In this document: positions 14,052-22,146 of the stretch, piece by piece
How positions within the stretch are numbered: position 1 is the stretch's first letter
Layout of the letters: the number at the start of each line of letters is the position of its first letter
Source of the DNA: UBA1425 sp051881715
GTDB taxonomy: Bacteria; Bacillota; Clostridia; Oscillospirales; Acutalibacteraceae
Assembly: GCA_051881715.1 (NCBI GenBank)
Contig: JBJEQK010000200.1
Location: 1 to 24,206, forward strand
Length of the DNA: 24,206 bases
Direction of reading: 5' to 3'
Notes under the pieces: model-generated
Database searches by the model: none
What the model saw: the letters and a program-made list of their open reading frames with translations, nothing else
Told to the model about the DNA's origin: nothing
Program-made: the position numbers and the translations under genes

Positions 14052-14393
14052 TTAAAGCTTTTCCTTGACCTTGGCAGCCTTACCGACTCTGTCGCGCAGA
14101 TAATACAGCTTGCTTCTGCGAACACGACCGTTGCGCACAAGCTCGACCTTTTCCACGTTGGGAGAGTTGACAGGGAAAACTCTTTCCACGCCAACGCCGT
14201 AGGAAATTCTGCGAACGGTGAAGGTCTCGGAAACGCCGGAACCTCTCTTGGCGATGACAGTGCCTTCGAACATCTGTACTCTTTCTCTCTCGCCTTCACG
14301 GATCTTGACGTAAACGCGAACCGTGCTGCCGATGGCAAGTTCGGGCTTCTGCTCTTTGATGCAATCCTGAGCCATAAGTTTGAGTGCGTCCAT
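14052..14393 (-). CDS. rplS: 50S ribosomal protein L19
   Basis: This 113-residue protein of the usual family length lies at the 30S-50S interface. The conserved segments PELAIGSTVRVYVKIREGERERVQ (read here in part), FEGTVIAKRGSGVSETFTVRRISYGVGVERVFP and RRSKLYYLRDRVGKAAKVKEKL are clear. The ATG at 14393 follows CTGGAGGA. It is the first gene of the rplS-lepB-lepB-rbgA transcript, driven by the promoter at 14517-14545 and preceded by a structured leader that may mediate autoregulation. Confidence 0.98.
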   Translation of the reverse strand: MDALKLMAQDCIKEQKPELAIGSTVRVYVKIREGERERVQMFEGTVIAKRGSGVSETFTVRRISYGVGVERVFPVNSPNVEKVELVRNGRVRRSKLYYLRDRVGKAAKVKEKL

Positions 14394-14397
14394 TTTC

Positions 14398-14510
14398 TTT
14401 TTCCTCCAGTTTTTCAGATGTTCATAACATTCCTTGCTACAAATGACAGAGGACCATCCGCTTTAATGTGTTGGCATTAAATCCCGTCCTGAGCAGACGG
14501 ACACAAATGC
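14398..14510 (-). ncRNA. structured rplS leader, candidate L19 leader
   Basis: About 115 transcribed bases separate the predicted start from the rplS ATG. They contain CCGTC-tgctcag-GACGG and the clear hairpin TTTAATG-CCAACA-CATTAAA (14479-14460 region on the minus strand), then a purine-rich stretch before GGAGGA. Ribosomal protein L19 leaders that bind L19 and control their own operon are known in low-GC Gram-positives. Position and hairpins fit, but I cannot run a covariance model, so the match is inferred. Confidence 0.5.
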
Positions 14511-14516
14511 TAAAGT

Positions 14517-14545
14517 ATTGTAGCACAATCTACTGCGAAATGCAA
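14517..14545 (-). promoter_or_regulatory. promoter of the rplS operon
   Basis: On the minus strand TTGCAT (14545-14540), a 17-bp spacer and TACAAT (14522-14517), with a TG extended -10 (TGC before TACAAT). It is the only good promoter in the 171-bp gap before rplS. Confidence 0.75.
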
Positions 14546-14564
14546 GCGTTTTTGATAAAGTTTT

Positions 14565-15416
14565 TTAAATAATTTCTGCCGTGTATACCAAATCAAACAC
14601 GCCGCCCTTGGGCAGACGGACGATCCCCTCTTTTTCGGACACATCGGTGCGCACATTGCGGTCGTCATTGACGCCGCACCACGGCTCGATGCACACATAG
14701 GGTGCGCCGGGCTTTGCCCAAATGCCGAGGAAAGGCACGTCGCCGAAGGTGAAACGAACGGCTCTGTCGTGCCGATCACTGCGCAGGGTCACCGCCTTGG
14801 AGCGGATCCCGGACAGGATCAGGGCATCGTTTTTGAAGATATCCTCCGTGATGGTAATGCGCTTTTCTCCGCGCAGAACCGGTGTTTTTTCGGCAATACG
14901 GATGGAGTCGCCGTCGATGGTTTCGGTGTCCAGTGTCTCCGGCTGGTCGAACTCCAGATAGTCGCCGATGGCACAGTTAAAGCCGGGATGACCGCCCAAA
15001 GAAAAATACATCTCCCCGTCCGTCTTGTTGACAACGGTATGGGTGGCCTGAAGCGTTTTGCCCTTGAGGGTAAACTTGACATACAGCTCAAACTCAAAGG
15101 GGTAGGAAGGGCGGGTTGTGTCGTCACTGCGCAGTACAAAGACAGCCTCGTTGCCGGCACAGGACACCGATTCAAAGGTACGCTTGCGGGCAAAGCCGTG
15201 CTTTTGCATGGTGTATTCCTTGCCGTTGTAGCGGTATTTATCGTCCAGCAGTCTGCCGATAAAGGGAAAAAGCACCGGCGATTGACCGTACCAAATGTCA
15301 GGATTGCCCTGCCAGAGGTATTCCACGCCGTTTTCCTTGTTGACGATGGAATGCAATTCCGCACCGGCATCATTGATCTGCGCAGTCAGATAGTCATTTT
15401 CAATGGTATAATACAT
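14565..15416 (-). CDS. aldose 1-epimerase family protein (LacX-like)
   Basis: This 283-residue galactose-mutarotase-like beta-sandwich protein would interconvert alpha and beta anomers of a sugar or sugar phosphate. Family landmarks: R55 in FPFIGRL, H73 in MQKHGFAR, H143 in SLGGHPGFNC, and the late WAKPGAPYVCIEPWCG segment. This pattern is nearer LacX/YeaD-type proteins than classical GalM. It has no signal peptide. The ATG at 15416 follows AAGGAAGG and starts 14 bases after rnfB, so it is probably the last gene of the rnf transcript. No sugar utilisation gene is adjacent. The following gap to rplS shows no terminator hairpin that I can see. Confidence 0.9.
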   Translation of the reverse strand: MYYTIENDYLTAQINDAGAELHSIVNKENGVEYLWQGNPDIWYGQSPVLFPFIGRLLDDKYRYNGKEYTMQKHGFARKRTFESVSCAGNEAVFVLRSDDTTRPSYPFEFELYVKFTLKGKTLQATHTVVNKTDGEMYFSLGGHPGFNCAIGDYLEFDQPETLDTETIDGDSIRIAEKTPVLRGEKRITITEDIFKNDALILSGIRSKAVTLRSDRHDRAVRFTFGDVPFLGIWAKPGAPYVCIEPWCGVNDDRNVRTDVSEKEGIVRLPKGGVFDLVYTAEII

Positions 15417-15430
15417 GGGTCAACCTTCCT

Positions 15431-16249
15431 TTACATTGTAATAACAGCCTTGCCGCCAACGATGTGAATACACTGCACGGGACAGCCCGCAGCACACTTT
15501 CCGCAGGCGGTGCATTTTTCGGCATCCACTTCCGCACAGAAATTGATGACGGAAATGGCGGCAGTCTCGCAGTTTTTGGTACACTTCATACAGCCGATAC
15601 AGCCGGACTTGCACTGCTTGCGGGTCAATGCTCCCTTTTCATGGTTCATGCAAAGAACCGCAGGAACACCTGCGTCCTTGGGAACGAGGGAGATCAGGTG
15701 CTTCGGGCAGACCGCCACGCACTTTTTACACGCATGGCAAGCGTCCGGGTTGATGCGCGCTACGCCGTCGCAAATGGAGATGGCGCCAAAGGGACACTCC
15801 CGCACGCAGTCGCCGAAACCGACACAGCCGTTGGCGCACGCTTTGGGACCGCCGAAAACCTGCACCGCCATACGGCAGCTTTCGATGCCGGCATAGTGCA
15901 TTTTATCCACAGCCGCCTGACGGTTGCCCCGGCAATGCACCACTGCCGTCATGGGCTTGGATGCGGAAACTGCCAGCCCGGTGATCTCGGCGATTGCTGC
16001 CGCCGCATCCGCACCGCCGGGGGCACAAAGCGCCGTGTTGGTCGTCTCCCCCTTGGACAGCGCGGCGGCATAGCCGTCACAGCCCGAAAAACCGCAGGCA
16101 CCGCAATTCGCGCCGGGGAGACACTCGCGGATCTTCTCCGCCTTTTCATCCACGGGCACCGCCATCACCACGGAGGCGATCGCCAGACCTAAGCCTGCAA
16201 CAAGACCGATACCCGCCACCAGAAGGACAGGAAACAGAATAGAACCCAT
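15431..16249 (-). CDS. rnfB: Rnf complex subunit RnfB
   Basis: This 272-residue iron-sulfur subunit is thought to accept electrons from ferredoxin. An N-terminal membrane helix (about 4-30) is followed by the Fe-S domain with C49, C52, C57 and C75. Four ferredoxin-type clusters come next: C138/C142/C148/C152, C171/C174/C177/C181, C217/C220/C223/C227 and C246/C249/C252/C256, so five Fe-S sites in all. The ATG at 16249 was chosen because it follows TTAAGGAGGGG and gives the family start MGSILFP. An upstream in-frame ATG overlaps the binding site region. It is the last rnf gene, 13 bases after rnfA. Confidence 0.97.
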   Translation of the reverse strand: MGSILFPVLLVAGIGLVAGLGLAIASVVMAVPVDEKAEKIRECLPGANCGACGFSGCDGYAAALSKGETTNTALCAPGGADAAAAIAEITGLAVSASKPMTAVVHCRGNRQAAVDKMHYAGIESCRMAVQVFGGPKACANGCVGFGDCVRECPFGAISICDGVARINPDACHACKKCVAVCPKHLISLVPKDAGVPAVLCMNHEKGALTRKQCKSGCIGCMKCTKNCETAAISVINFCAEVDAEKCTACGKCAAGCPVQCIHIVGGKAVITM

Positions 16250-16262
16250 TTTCAGCCCCTCC

Positions 16263-16868
16263 TTAACCAAAGATATTCTCGATCACGCCGCCGAAGCCAA
16301 GGAAGGACACCGAAACCAAGGATGCCGCAACCAGCGTGATGGGAAGACCCTGCATAAATTTCGGAATATCCGCAGACTCCATCTTACTGCGGACGCCGGA
16401 GAACATGACCATGGCCAGCATGAAGCCGAGACCGGCGCCGATGGAATTGAACATGGACGCCGCAAAGCCGAACTGCACGTCGGCCGCCGCCTTTTCCACG
16501 TTCAACAGCACCACGCCCAGCACGGCGCAGTTGGTCGTAATCAGCGGCAGATAGATGCCCAGTGCGCTGTAAAGTGCCGGTATGTACCGCTTGAGGATGA
16601 TCTCGACCAGCTGTACCAGCGCCGCAATGACCAGAATAAACACGATGGTCTGCAAATAAGCAAGGTCATGGGGCAAAAGCAAATATTTGTTGATGGGATA
16701 AGTCACGGCGGTAGCCATGGCCATCACGAAGATGACCGCCGCCGACATACCCACCGCCGTATTCAGCTTTTTGGAAACGCCGAGGAACGGACAGATGCCA
16801 AGAAATTTAGACAGGACGAAGTTTTCCGTCAGGATAGCCGTCAGAACGATCGCAATATAATACTTCAT
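16263..16868 (-). CDS. rnfA: Rnf complex subunit RnfA
   Basis: This 201-residue integral membrane protein has about six helices and is related to RnfE. The first helix holds the conserved ENFVLSKFLGICPFLGVSK motif, whose cysteine contributes in this family to the intramembrane Fe-S site shared with RnfE. A second conserved stretch is LITTNCAVLGVVLL. The ATG at 16868 overlaps the rnfE stop (ATGA), with AAAGGAGG inside rnfE. It is part of the Na+ or H+ translocating core. Confidence 0.96.
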   Translation of the reverse strand: MKYYIAIVLTAILTENFVLSKFLGICPFLGVSKKLNTAVGMSAAVIFVMAMATAVTYPINKYLLLPHDLAYLQTIVFILVIAALVQLVEIILKRYIPALYSALGIYLPLITTNCAVLGVVLLNVEKAAADVQFGFAASMFNSIGAGLGFMLAMVMFSGVRSKMESADIPKFMQGLPITLVAASLVSVSFLGFGGVIENIFG

Positions 16869-17626
16869 ACTTCGGCAGCCTCCTTTTCTGTTTCACAGCC
16901 GGTCTCCCGCATGGCGCAGGCAGCAGCCATGGGACAGTTTTCACAACCTTTCAGCTCTGCTTTCGGTTTACCCTTGTGCTCGGCAATGCGGTTGGCACAC
17001 GCCATCAGCAAGCCGAAGGTGAAGAAACCGCCGGGTGCAAGGATGAAAATCAGGATCGGTTCGATACCGGGAATATGGGAGAACACGTCGATCCCCGTAA
17101 AGGAATGGACACCGAACAGGCCGAGCAGACTGTCTGCGCCGGTAAAGAGCGTGCCGTTGCCGAAGAATTCACGGATGGTCGCCATGCAGAACACCGCCGC
17201 CGTAAAGCCGATGCCCATACCCAAGCCGTCCGCCGCAGACGCCAAGACCTTGTGCTTGCCGGCAAAAGCTTCCGCTCTGCCCAGCAGGATGCAGTTGACC
17301 ACGATCAGCGGCAAAAACACGCCCAGTGCCTCGTCCAGCGCAGGCACAAAAGCTTTAATGAGCAGCTGGATGATGGTCACGAACGAAGCGATGATGACAA
17401 TATACGCAGGGATACGCACCTTGGAGGGGATCACCTTGCGCAGGAGCGAGATCACAATATTGGAGCACAGCAGAACCAGCGTTACGGAGATACCCATACC
17501 GATGGCATTGACCATGGATGTGCTGGTCGCCAGTGTCGGACAGGTACCGAGTACCAGGCGCAGTACCGGGTTTTCGGTCAGCAGTCCCTTGCGGAACTCC
17601 TGTCCCAATGTTTTCTTTTCAGCCAA
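16865..17626 (-). CDS. rnfE: Rnf complex subunit RnfE with a cysteine-rich C-terminal tail
   Basis: This 253-residue integral membrane protein is a paralogue of RnfA. The conserved N-terminal motif ENPVLRLVLGTCPTLATS and the IVVNCILLGRAEAFA helix supply the inner Fe-S cysteines. The start is a TTG at 17626, eight bases after GGGAGG, overlapping the rnfG stop by 8 bases; no better ATG exists. The protein is longer than many RnfE because of a hydrophilic C-terminal tail with C228, C231, C237 and C244 (GCENCPMAAACAMRETGC). Such a tail could bind a metal or cluster, but that is inference. Confidence 0.95.
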   Translation of the reverse strand: MAEKKTLGQEFRKGLLTENPVLRLVLGTCPTLATSTSMVNAIGMGISVTLVLLCSNIVISLLRKVIPSKVRIPAYIVIIASFVTIIQLLIKAFVPALDEALGVFLPLIVVNCILLGRAEAFAGKHKVLASAADGLGMGIGFTAAVFCMATIREFFGNGTLFTGADSLLGLFGVHSFTGIDVFSHIPGIEPILIFILAPGGFFTFGLLMACANRIAEHKGKPKAELKGCENCPMAAACAMRETGCETEKEAAEV

Positions 17627-18188
17627 GGACGGCACCTCCCTTCGGGATTTGAGCAAACAGTTTCAGCGCCAGGTTGACGGCTTCCGTCACACCTTTGGAC
17701 GTATACGTGGCGCCCGTCAGCGCGTCAATGCCGTTCTGCGCAGATTTGCTGGCGGTGGAGACACCGATCACGCCGCTCTTGCCCTCGAACTGCGCCTTGA
17801 AGCTGTCCTTTTTGGCGTTTTGACCGAGACCGGGCGTTTCATCGCTGACGTCCAGCACCTCGATGCCATTCACGGAGCCGTCCATGCTGACGCCGGTCAT
17901 GACGCAGACATCTCCGCCGTAGCCCTTGGCCGCCGTGGAAAAGGTATAGCCGATCACATTGCCGGAAGCGTCCAGCGCTTCATTGTAGCTGTAGCTGCCG
18001 ACCTGCTTGCTGTCGCTGAAAGAAGCCGCCTGGGGAAATACAACTGCTCGCGCCGCATTTTCCGTTTCCGCCGCGATGGTCTCGATCCGCTCTGCGGTGA
18101 CCGCATTTGTCAGCGCCAGCAGAACCGTCGCCACCAGACAGATGGCAAACAGCGCAAGCGCCGGTTTGAGGATGGTTTTGGCATTCAT
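17619..18188 (-). CDS. rnfG: Rnf complex subunit RnfG, FMN-binding
   Basis: This 189-residue subunit has one N-terminal membrane helix (about 9-29) and an extracytoplasmic flavin domain. The covalent FMN attachment motif reads DALTGAT, with T161 as the predicted phosphoester-linked threonine, followed by YTSKGV. The segment DVSDETPGLGQN is also typical. The ATG at 18188 overlaps the rnfD stop (ATGA). The helix orientation and motif place the flavin on the outer face, as in homologous complexes. A flavin transferase (ApbE) would be needed for loading, but none is in this window. Confidence 0.96.
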   Translation of the reverse strand: MNAKTILKPALALFAICLVATVLLALTNAVTAERIETIAAETENAARAVVFPQAASFSDSKQVGSYSYNEALDASGNVIGYTFSTAAKGYGGDVCVMTGVSMDGSVNGIEVLDVSDETPGLGQNAKKDSFKAQFEGKSGVIGVSTASKSAQNGIDALTGATYTSKGVTEAVNLALKLFAQIPKGGAVLG

Positions 18189-19195
18189 GCGACTTCCACC
18201 TCCTGCTTTTTCTTGCGCGCACGTTTTTCCCGAACAGCGCCGAAAGGAATAGGCGCTGTCAGATTGTCGATGTGCGGGACAAGGATATTCATCAAAATGA
18301 TCGAGAAGGACACGCCTTCGTTCATGTTGCCGAACAGACGAATGAGGGACGTGAGCAGTCCGCATCCGACGGCAAAGAGCACCTTGCCCTTTGGACTGGT
18401 GGGCGACGTGGCATAGTCGGTCGCCATGAAGATGGCACCGAGCAAAAGACCGCCGCTCAAAAGCTCATAGGCGGTAAAGACAAATGGATTGCCGTCCTTG
18501 GTCAGACCGTACAGAAGCATACAGACCGCCACGGTGCCGATATAGCAAAGGGGAATCACCGGGGTAATTACCCGGCGGATCACGAGATAGATGCCGCCCA
18601 GCACCAATGCCGCCGCACAAACTTCGCCCAAGCAGCCTGCATTGGCAAAGCACATGGACACAAGCGAGGGCATATCCCCCTCCCCGGACTTGAGCACCGC
18701 AAGGGGCGTCGCCGAGGTGACGGCGTCGGGATCGGCACTGCGCCACGCAAAGGGCGTTGCCCACGCGGAAAGCATAGCTTTCGGGAAAGAGACCATCAGC
18801 ACAATGCGGGCAAGCAAAGCGGGATTGACAAAGTTCTGTCCGATGCCGCCGAACATCTGCTTGACCACGACGATGGCGATCGCCGCACCGAGCACGACCA
18901 TCCAGTAGGGAATGGTGGAGGGCAGATTGAACGCCAAGATCATGCCCGTAACCACAGCGCTCAGATCGCCGATGGTGTTGTGCCGCTTCATCACCACACG
19001 GGACAGCCACTCAAACAGCACACAGCAGCCGACGGACACGGCAGTGACCGCAAGGGCACGGAAGCCAAAAATGACCACAGATGCGATACACGCCGGACAG
19101 AGGGCAAGGATCACATCCAGCATGATCAGCCTTGTGGTGTCCCTCGAGCGCACATGGGGAGATGCGCTGGCTGTCAAAAGCATATTTTCATCCAT
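18185..19195 (-). CDS. rnfD: Rnf complex subunit RnfD, FMN-binding
   Basis: This 336-residue polytopic membrane protein is related to NqrB. The flavinylation site SATPLA is present with T163 predicted to carry FMN. Other conserved stretches are QMFGGIGQNFVNPALLAR and the late FMATDYATSPTSPKG. The ATG at 19195 overlaps the end of rnfC by 8 bases. The frame continues upstream inside rnfC but does not look like protein of this family. The C-terminus ends in a basic segment (REKRARKKKQ). Confidence 0.96.
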   Translation of the reverse strand: MDENMLLTASASPHVRSRDTTRLIMLDVILALCPACIASVVIFGFRALAVTAVSVGCCVLFEWLSRVVMKRHNTIGDLSAVVTGMILAFNLPSTIPYWMVVLGAAIAIVVVKQMFGGIGQNFVNPALLARIVLMVSFPKAMLSAWATPFAWRSADPDAVTSATPLAVLKSGEGDMPSLVSMCFANAGCLGEVCAAALVLGGIYLVIRRVITPVIPLCYIGTVAVCMLLYGLTKDGNPFVFTAYELLSGGLLLGAIFMATDYATSPTSPKGKVLFAVGCGLLTSLIRLFGNMNEGVSFSIILMNILVPHIDNLTAPIPFGAVREKRARKKKQEVEVA

Positions 19196-20534
19196 TCTTC
19201 TTCGCCGCCTCTCTGATGATGGATTTTGCAAGGCGCATATGCTGCACCAACGGTTTTCCTGCGGGACAGGAGAATGCACAGGAGCCGCACTCCATGCAGA
19301 CGTCTGCGCCAACGCTCTTGAGCTTTTCCGCATCGCCCAGCTTTGCAATCCGGGAAATCAGGCTCGGACGCAGGGACATGGGACACGCCGCCGCACAACG
19401 ACCGCAGCTGATGCAGTCCGTTTCCTTTTTGAGACTGTCCTTGGCGGAAAAAGCCAAAATAGCATTGTTTTGCTTGATCACGGGAATATCGGTGCTGATG
19501 ACCGCCAAGCCCATCATCGGACCGCCGGTGATGATCTTGTGGGGCGTCGACTTGAACCCGCCGCAGAAGTCAATGATATCTCCCACATTCATGCCAATGG
19601 GCACGCGCAGGTTCTGCGGTGTGCAGATCGCGGAACCGTCCACCGTCAGCGAACGGCTGACCAGAGGCTTTCCGGTCTTGAGGTAGCGGGCGATAAACGC
19701 CACCGACGCCACGTTCATCACCAAACATCCCACATCCGAGGGAAGTTTTCCGGGCGGCACTCTGCGTCCCGTCGCGGAATAGATCATCACCTTTTCCGCC
19801 CCCTGCGGATAGACAGAATTTAGCTGCATGACCGTGATTTCGTCCTTGCCGGGGTCCTCCTGTCTGGCGATGTCGCTCAATACGCGGATCGCTTGAGGCT
19901 TATTTTTCTCGATGGCGATCACGACGTGCTGAATGTCCAGAAGCTCCTTGAGAATCTTGATGCCGGAAAGTACATCCCAAGAATTTTCGATGCATTCTCT
20001 GTAGTCCACCGTGATATACGGCTCGCACTCCGCCGCATTGACGACCAACGTATCAATGGCACCGTCCTTGAAGGAAAGCTTGACATGGGTCGGGAAGCCT
20101 GCACCGCCCAGACCCACAAGCCCGGAGGCGCGCACGGCGGCAAGCAGCTCCGCCTTGTTGGTGACCTGCGGCGGTCGAATGCCATCATAGGGGCGCATCT
20201 GCCCGTCCGACTCGATCGTTACGGCGCGTGTCACAACGCCGTTGGCCAGCTGCGTTTCGCCCACGGCTTTGACCGTACCCGAAATGGAAGCGTGGATGGG
20301 CGCACTGACAAAAGCGGTGGTGTCGCCGATGAGCTGACCGACGGACACGCTGTCCCCGACGTTGACGACCGGGGCACACGGGGCGCCGATGTGCATCTGC
20401 ATGGGAATCACGACCTGATCCGGCGTGGGGACACGCACGATTTCGCACTCTGCGGTATTCTTATGGTGCAGGACGTGGACGCCGCCGCGAACTTTACCGA
20501 CGGCTTTGCGCACATCGGAAATTGCTGAACTCAT
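19188..20534 (-). CDS. rnfC: Rnf complex subunit RnfC, NADH-binding
   Basis: This 448-residue peripheral subunit couples electron flow to NAD+. The glycine-rich nucleotide site is GLGGAGFPTHVK, followed by NAAECEPYITVD. A SLBB-like part follows in the second half (LRVPIGMNVGDIIDFCGG). Two 4Fe-4S motifs lie near the C-terminus: C374/C377/C380/C384 and C413/C416/C419/C423. The N-terminal barrel-sandwich segment (GAPCAPVVNVGDSVSVGQLIG) is typical. The ATG at 20534 follows GTGAGGAGA. It leads the operon C-D-G-E-A-B, the order found in Clostridia, and all junctions are tight or overlapping. Confidence 0.97.
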   Translation of the reverse strand: MSSAISDVRKAVGKVRGGVHVLHHKNTAECEIVRVPTPDQVVIPMQMHIGAPCAPVVNVGDSVSVGQLIGDTTAFVSAPIHASISGTVKAVGETQLANGVVTRAVTIESDGQMRPYDGIRPPQVTNKAELLAAVRASGLVGLGGAGFPTHVKLSFKDGAIDTLVVNAAECEPYITVDYRECIENSWDVLSGIKILKELLDIQHVVIAIEKNKPQAIRVLSDIARQEDPGKDEITVMQLNSVYPQGAEKVMIYSATGRRVPPGKLPSDVGCLVMNVASVAFIARYLKTGKPLVSRSLTVDGSAICTPQNLRVPIGMNVGDIIDFCGGFKSTPHKIITGGPMMGLAVISTDIPVIKQNNAILAFSAKDSLKKETDCISCGRCAAACPMSLRPSLISRIAKLGDAEKLKSVGADVCMECGSCAFSCPAGKPLVQHMRLAKSIIREAAKKNG

Positions 20535-20567
20535 TGTCCTATCTCCTCACTTTTGATGATATGCATT

Positions 20568-20608
20568 ATATATGACTGCCGGCAAGCGGCCGGCTTGAGG
20601 ACATATAT
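20568..20608 (-). promoter_or_regulatory. hairpin in the rnf operon leader
   Basis: ATATATG (20568-20574) and CATATAT (20602-20608) can close a stem that encloses GCCGGC (20578-20583) and GCCGGC (20589-20594). An alternative inner stem CAAGC/GCTTG competes with the latter. It would form at the very 5' end of the rnf mRNA and has no T-tract, so it is more likely an mRNA stabiliser or protein site than a terminator. Confidence 0.45.
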
Positions 20609-20612
20609 GTTG

Positions 20613-20641
20613 ATTATATAACAGAATAGCGCAAAAAGCAA
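20613..20641 (-). promoter_or_regulatory. candidate promoter of the rnf operon
   Basis: On the minus strand a perfect TATAAT (20618-20613) has TTGCTT at 17-bp spacing (20641-20636). The -35 is only a partial match and is embedded in the stem of the upstream terminator. A leader of about 70 bases follows to the rnfC ATG. Confidence 0.5.
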
Positions 20642-20667
20642 GCAGAAGCGAAAAGTTTCTGCTTGCT
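20633..20667 (-). terminator. terminator of the phosphoglucomutase gene
   Basis: On the minus strand AGCAAGCAGAA (20667-20657) pairs perfectly with TTCTGCTTGCT (20647-20637), followed by a T-run (20637-20633). It begins 15 bases after the gene's stop codon. Confidence 0.85.
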
Positions 20668-20682
20668 CAGACTGTCCTATTT

Positions 20683-22092
20683 TCATATGTGCAGAAAGGA
20701 ACGGAATGCGGCAACATACTTTTCTGCCGTCTGGGCATCGCTGCTTTCCGCAAAAATACGCAGCAGCGGCTCCGTGCCGGAGAAACGACAGAGGACAAAG
20801 TCGCCGTTTTGGAAGTAGACCTTGCAGCCGTCCTCGTAGCCCACGCGCTCGACAGGCTCGTCAAACTGCGGCAGTGCTTTATCCTCCAAAAGAATCTTCA
20901 GGAACAGCGGCTTGCACTGCGGTGCAAAGGGCAGGTTGCTCTCCACCATCTCATAGTGTCCAAACTGCGCCTCCAGCTCCTCCATCAGTGCGGAAGGATT
21001 TTTCCCCGTCACGCTGACCATCTCCGCAAACAGAGATGCGGCGTAGATGGAATCCTTGCCGTGGATATGTCCCCGCACCGTAAGACCGCCGGAGGATTCG
21101 CCGCCCAGCACAGCGTCATACTTGTCGATGGCGGCGGAAATATACTTGAAACCCACCGGCACTTCGTAGCACTGCTCGCCGAAGCTCTCGGCAATTTTGT
21201 CGAGCATATGGGTGGTGGCAAGGTTGCGCACTACGGGACCTTTCCAGCCTTTATAACGGACAAGATAGTAGTAGAGCATACAGAGGATCTCGTTGGCGTT
21301 GATGTAGCGTCCGCTGTTGTCGATGACGCCCAGACGGTCGCCGTCTCCGTCCAGCGCAATACCCAGATCATAGGCGTCCCGGATCACGGAATGGCGCAGG
21401 GTGGCCAGCTCCTTGAGATTGGGTGCAGGCATCTGCCCGCCGAAATAGGCGTCCTTGTTGATGTTGATGGTGTCTATGGTACAGCGTGCCGTGTGGAAAA
21501 TGACAAGCAGCGGATAAGCGCCCGAGCCGTGCATGGAATCGAACAGCACCCGAAGCCCGTGCTCCCGCAGCGCGCCCATATCCAGCTGCGCCATGATGTC
21601 GTCCAAAAAGTCGTTGAAGGGATTTTTCAGATACACGATCTGTCCCTGCTGTACGGCTGTGTCGAAATCGGTGAAGGCAGGCGCATCCAATCCGGCGATC
21701 AGCTTTTCCAGACGGGCGGTCGTCTCCACCGGTGCATCTCTGCCCTCCTCCACGATCAGCTTGATGCCGTTATAGTTGGGCGGGTTGTGGCTGGCAGTGA
21801 TCTCCATGCCGAAATACAGCTTCTTTTTCAGCACCGTGTGCATGATCAGCGGCGTCGGTGCGGAACGGTTCAGGAACCACACCTGAATGCCGCCGGCCGC
21901 CAAAACCTCCGCGACCCACTTCGCCGCCGGCTCCGACAGAAATCGACGGTCGTAGCCGATGATGACGGGGCGGTCGGTTTTCTTCTCCTCCCGCATCAGC
22001 GCAAGCACACCCGCCGCCACAAGGCGGATATTGTCCCGAATAAAATCTTCTCCGATGACGGCTCTCCAGCCGCCGGTGCCGAACTGAATCAT
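20683..22092 (-). CDS. phosphoglucomutase/phosphomannomutase family protein
   Basis: This 469-residue alpha-D-phosphohexomutase interconverts 1- and 6-phosphates of a hexose or hexosamine. The active-site phosphoserine is S101 in TASHNPPNYNGIK. The metal loop is DGDGDR, the sugar loop GGESSGG and the phosphate-binding loop FSGTEPLLR; all four domains are complete. Sugar specificity is not decidable by eye; the GTGGWR start and motif set resemble the GlmM/PGM-like clostridial group. The ATG at 22092 gives the family start MIQFGTGGWRA but lacks a good ribosome binding site: the nearest AGGAAAGGA lies some 30 bases upstream and faces an out-of-frame ATG. A promoter lies at 22147-22175 and a terminator follows. 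Confidence 0.94.
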   Translation of the reverse strand: MIQFGTGGWRAVIGEDFIRDNIRLVAAGVLALMREEKKTDRPVIIGYDRRFLSEPAAKWVAEVLAAGGIQVWFLNRSAPTPLIMHTVLKKKLYFGMEITASHNPPNYNGIKLIVEEGRDAPVETTARLEKLIAGLDAPAFTDFDTAVQQGQIVYLKNPFNDFLDDIMAQLDMGALREHGLRVLFDSMHGSGAYPLLVIFHTARCTIDTININKDAYFGGQMPAPNLKELATLRHSVIRDAYDLGIALDGDGDRLGVIDNSGRYINANEILCMLYYYLVRYKGWKGPVVRNLATTHMLDKIAESFGEQCYEVPVGFKYISAAIDKYDAVLGGESSGGLTVRGHIHGKDSIYAASLFAEMVSVTGKNPSALMEELEAQFGHYEMVESNLPFAPQCKPLFLKILLEDKALPQFDEPVERVGYEDGCKVYFQNGDFVLCRFSGTEPLLRIFAESSDAQTAEKYVAAFRSFLHI

Positions 22093-22146
22093 ATGCGTTT
22101 CGCCGAGCGAGAAAGCCCGACATTCCTTTCCTGCGTTTTCGCATAC

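Noticed and set aside
16668..18416. Plus-strand open frame of 582 codons opposite rnfA, rnfE, rnfG and rnfD
   Set aside because: It runs across four overlapping genes whose products are certain, and its translation is compositionally biased and motif-free.
20565..20593. Second TATAAT closer to rnfC as an alternative promoter
   Set aside because: The bases 17 bp upstream are CCGGCC, which is not a -35 element; the TATAAT is part of the leader hairpin stem.
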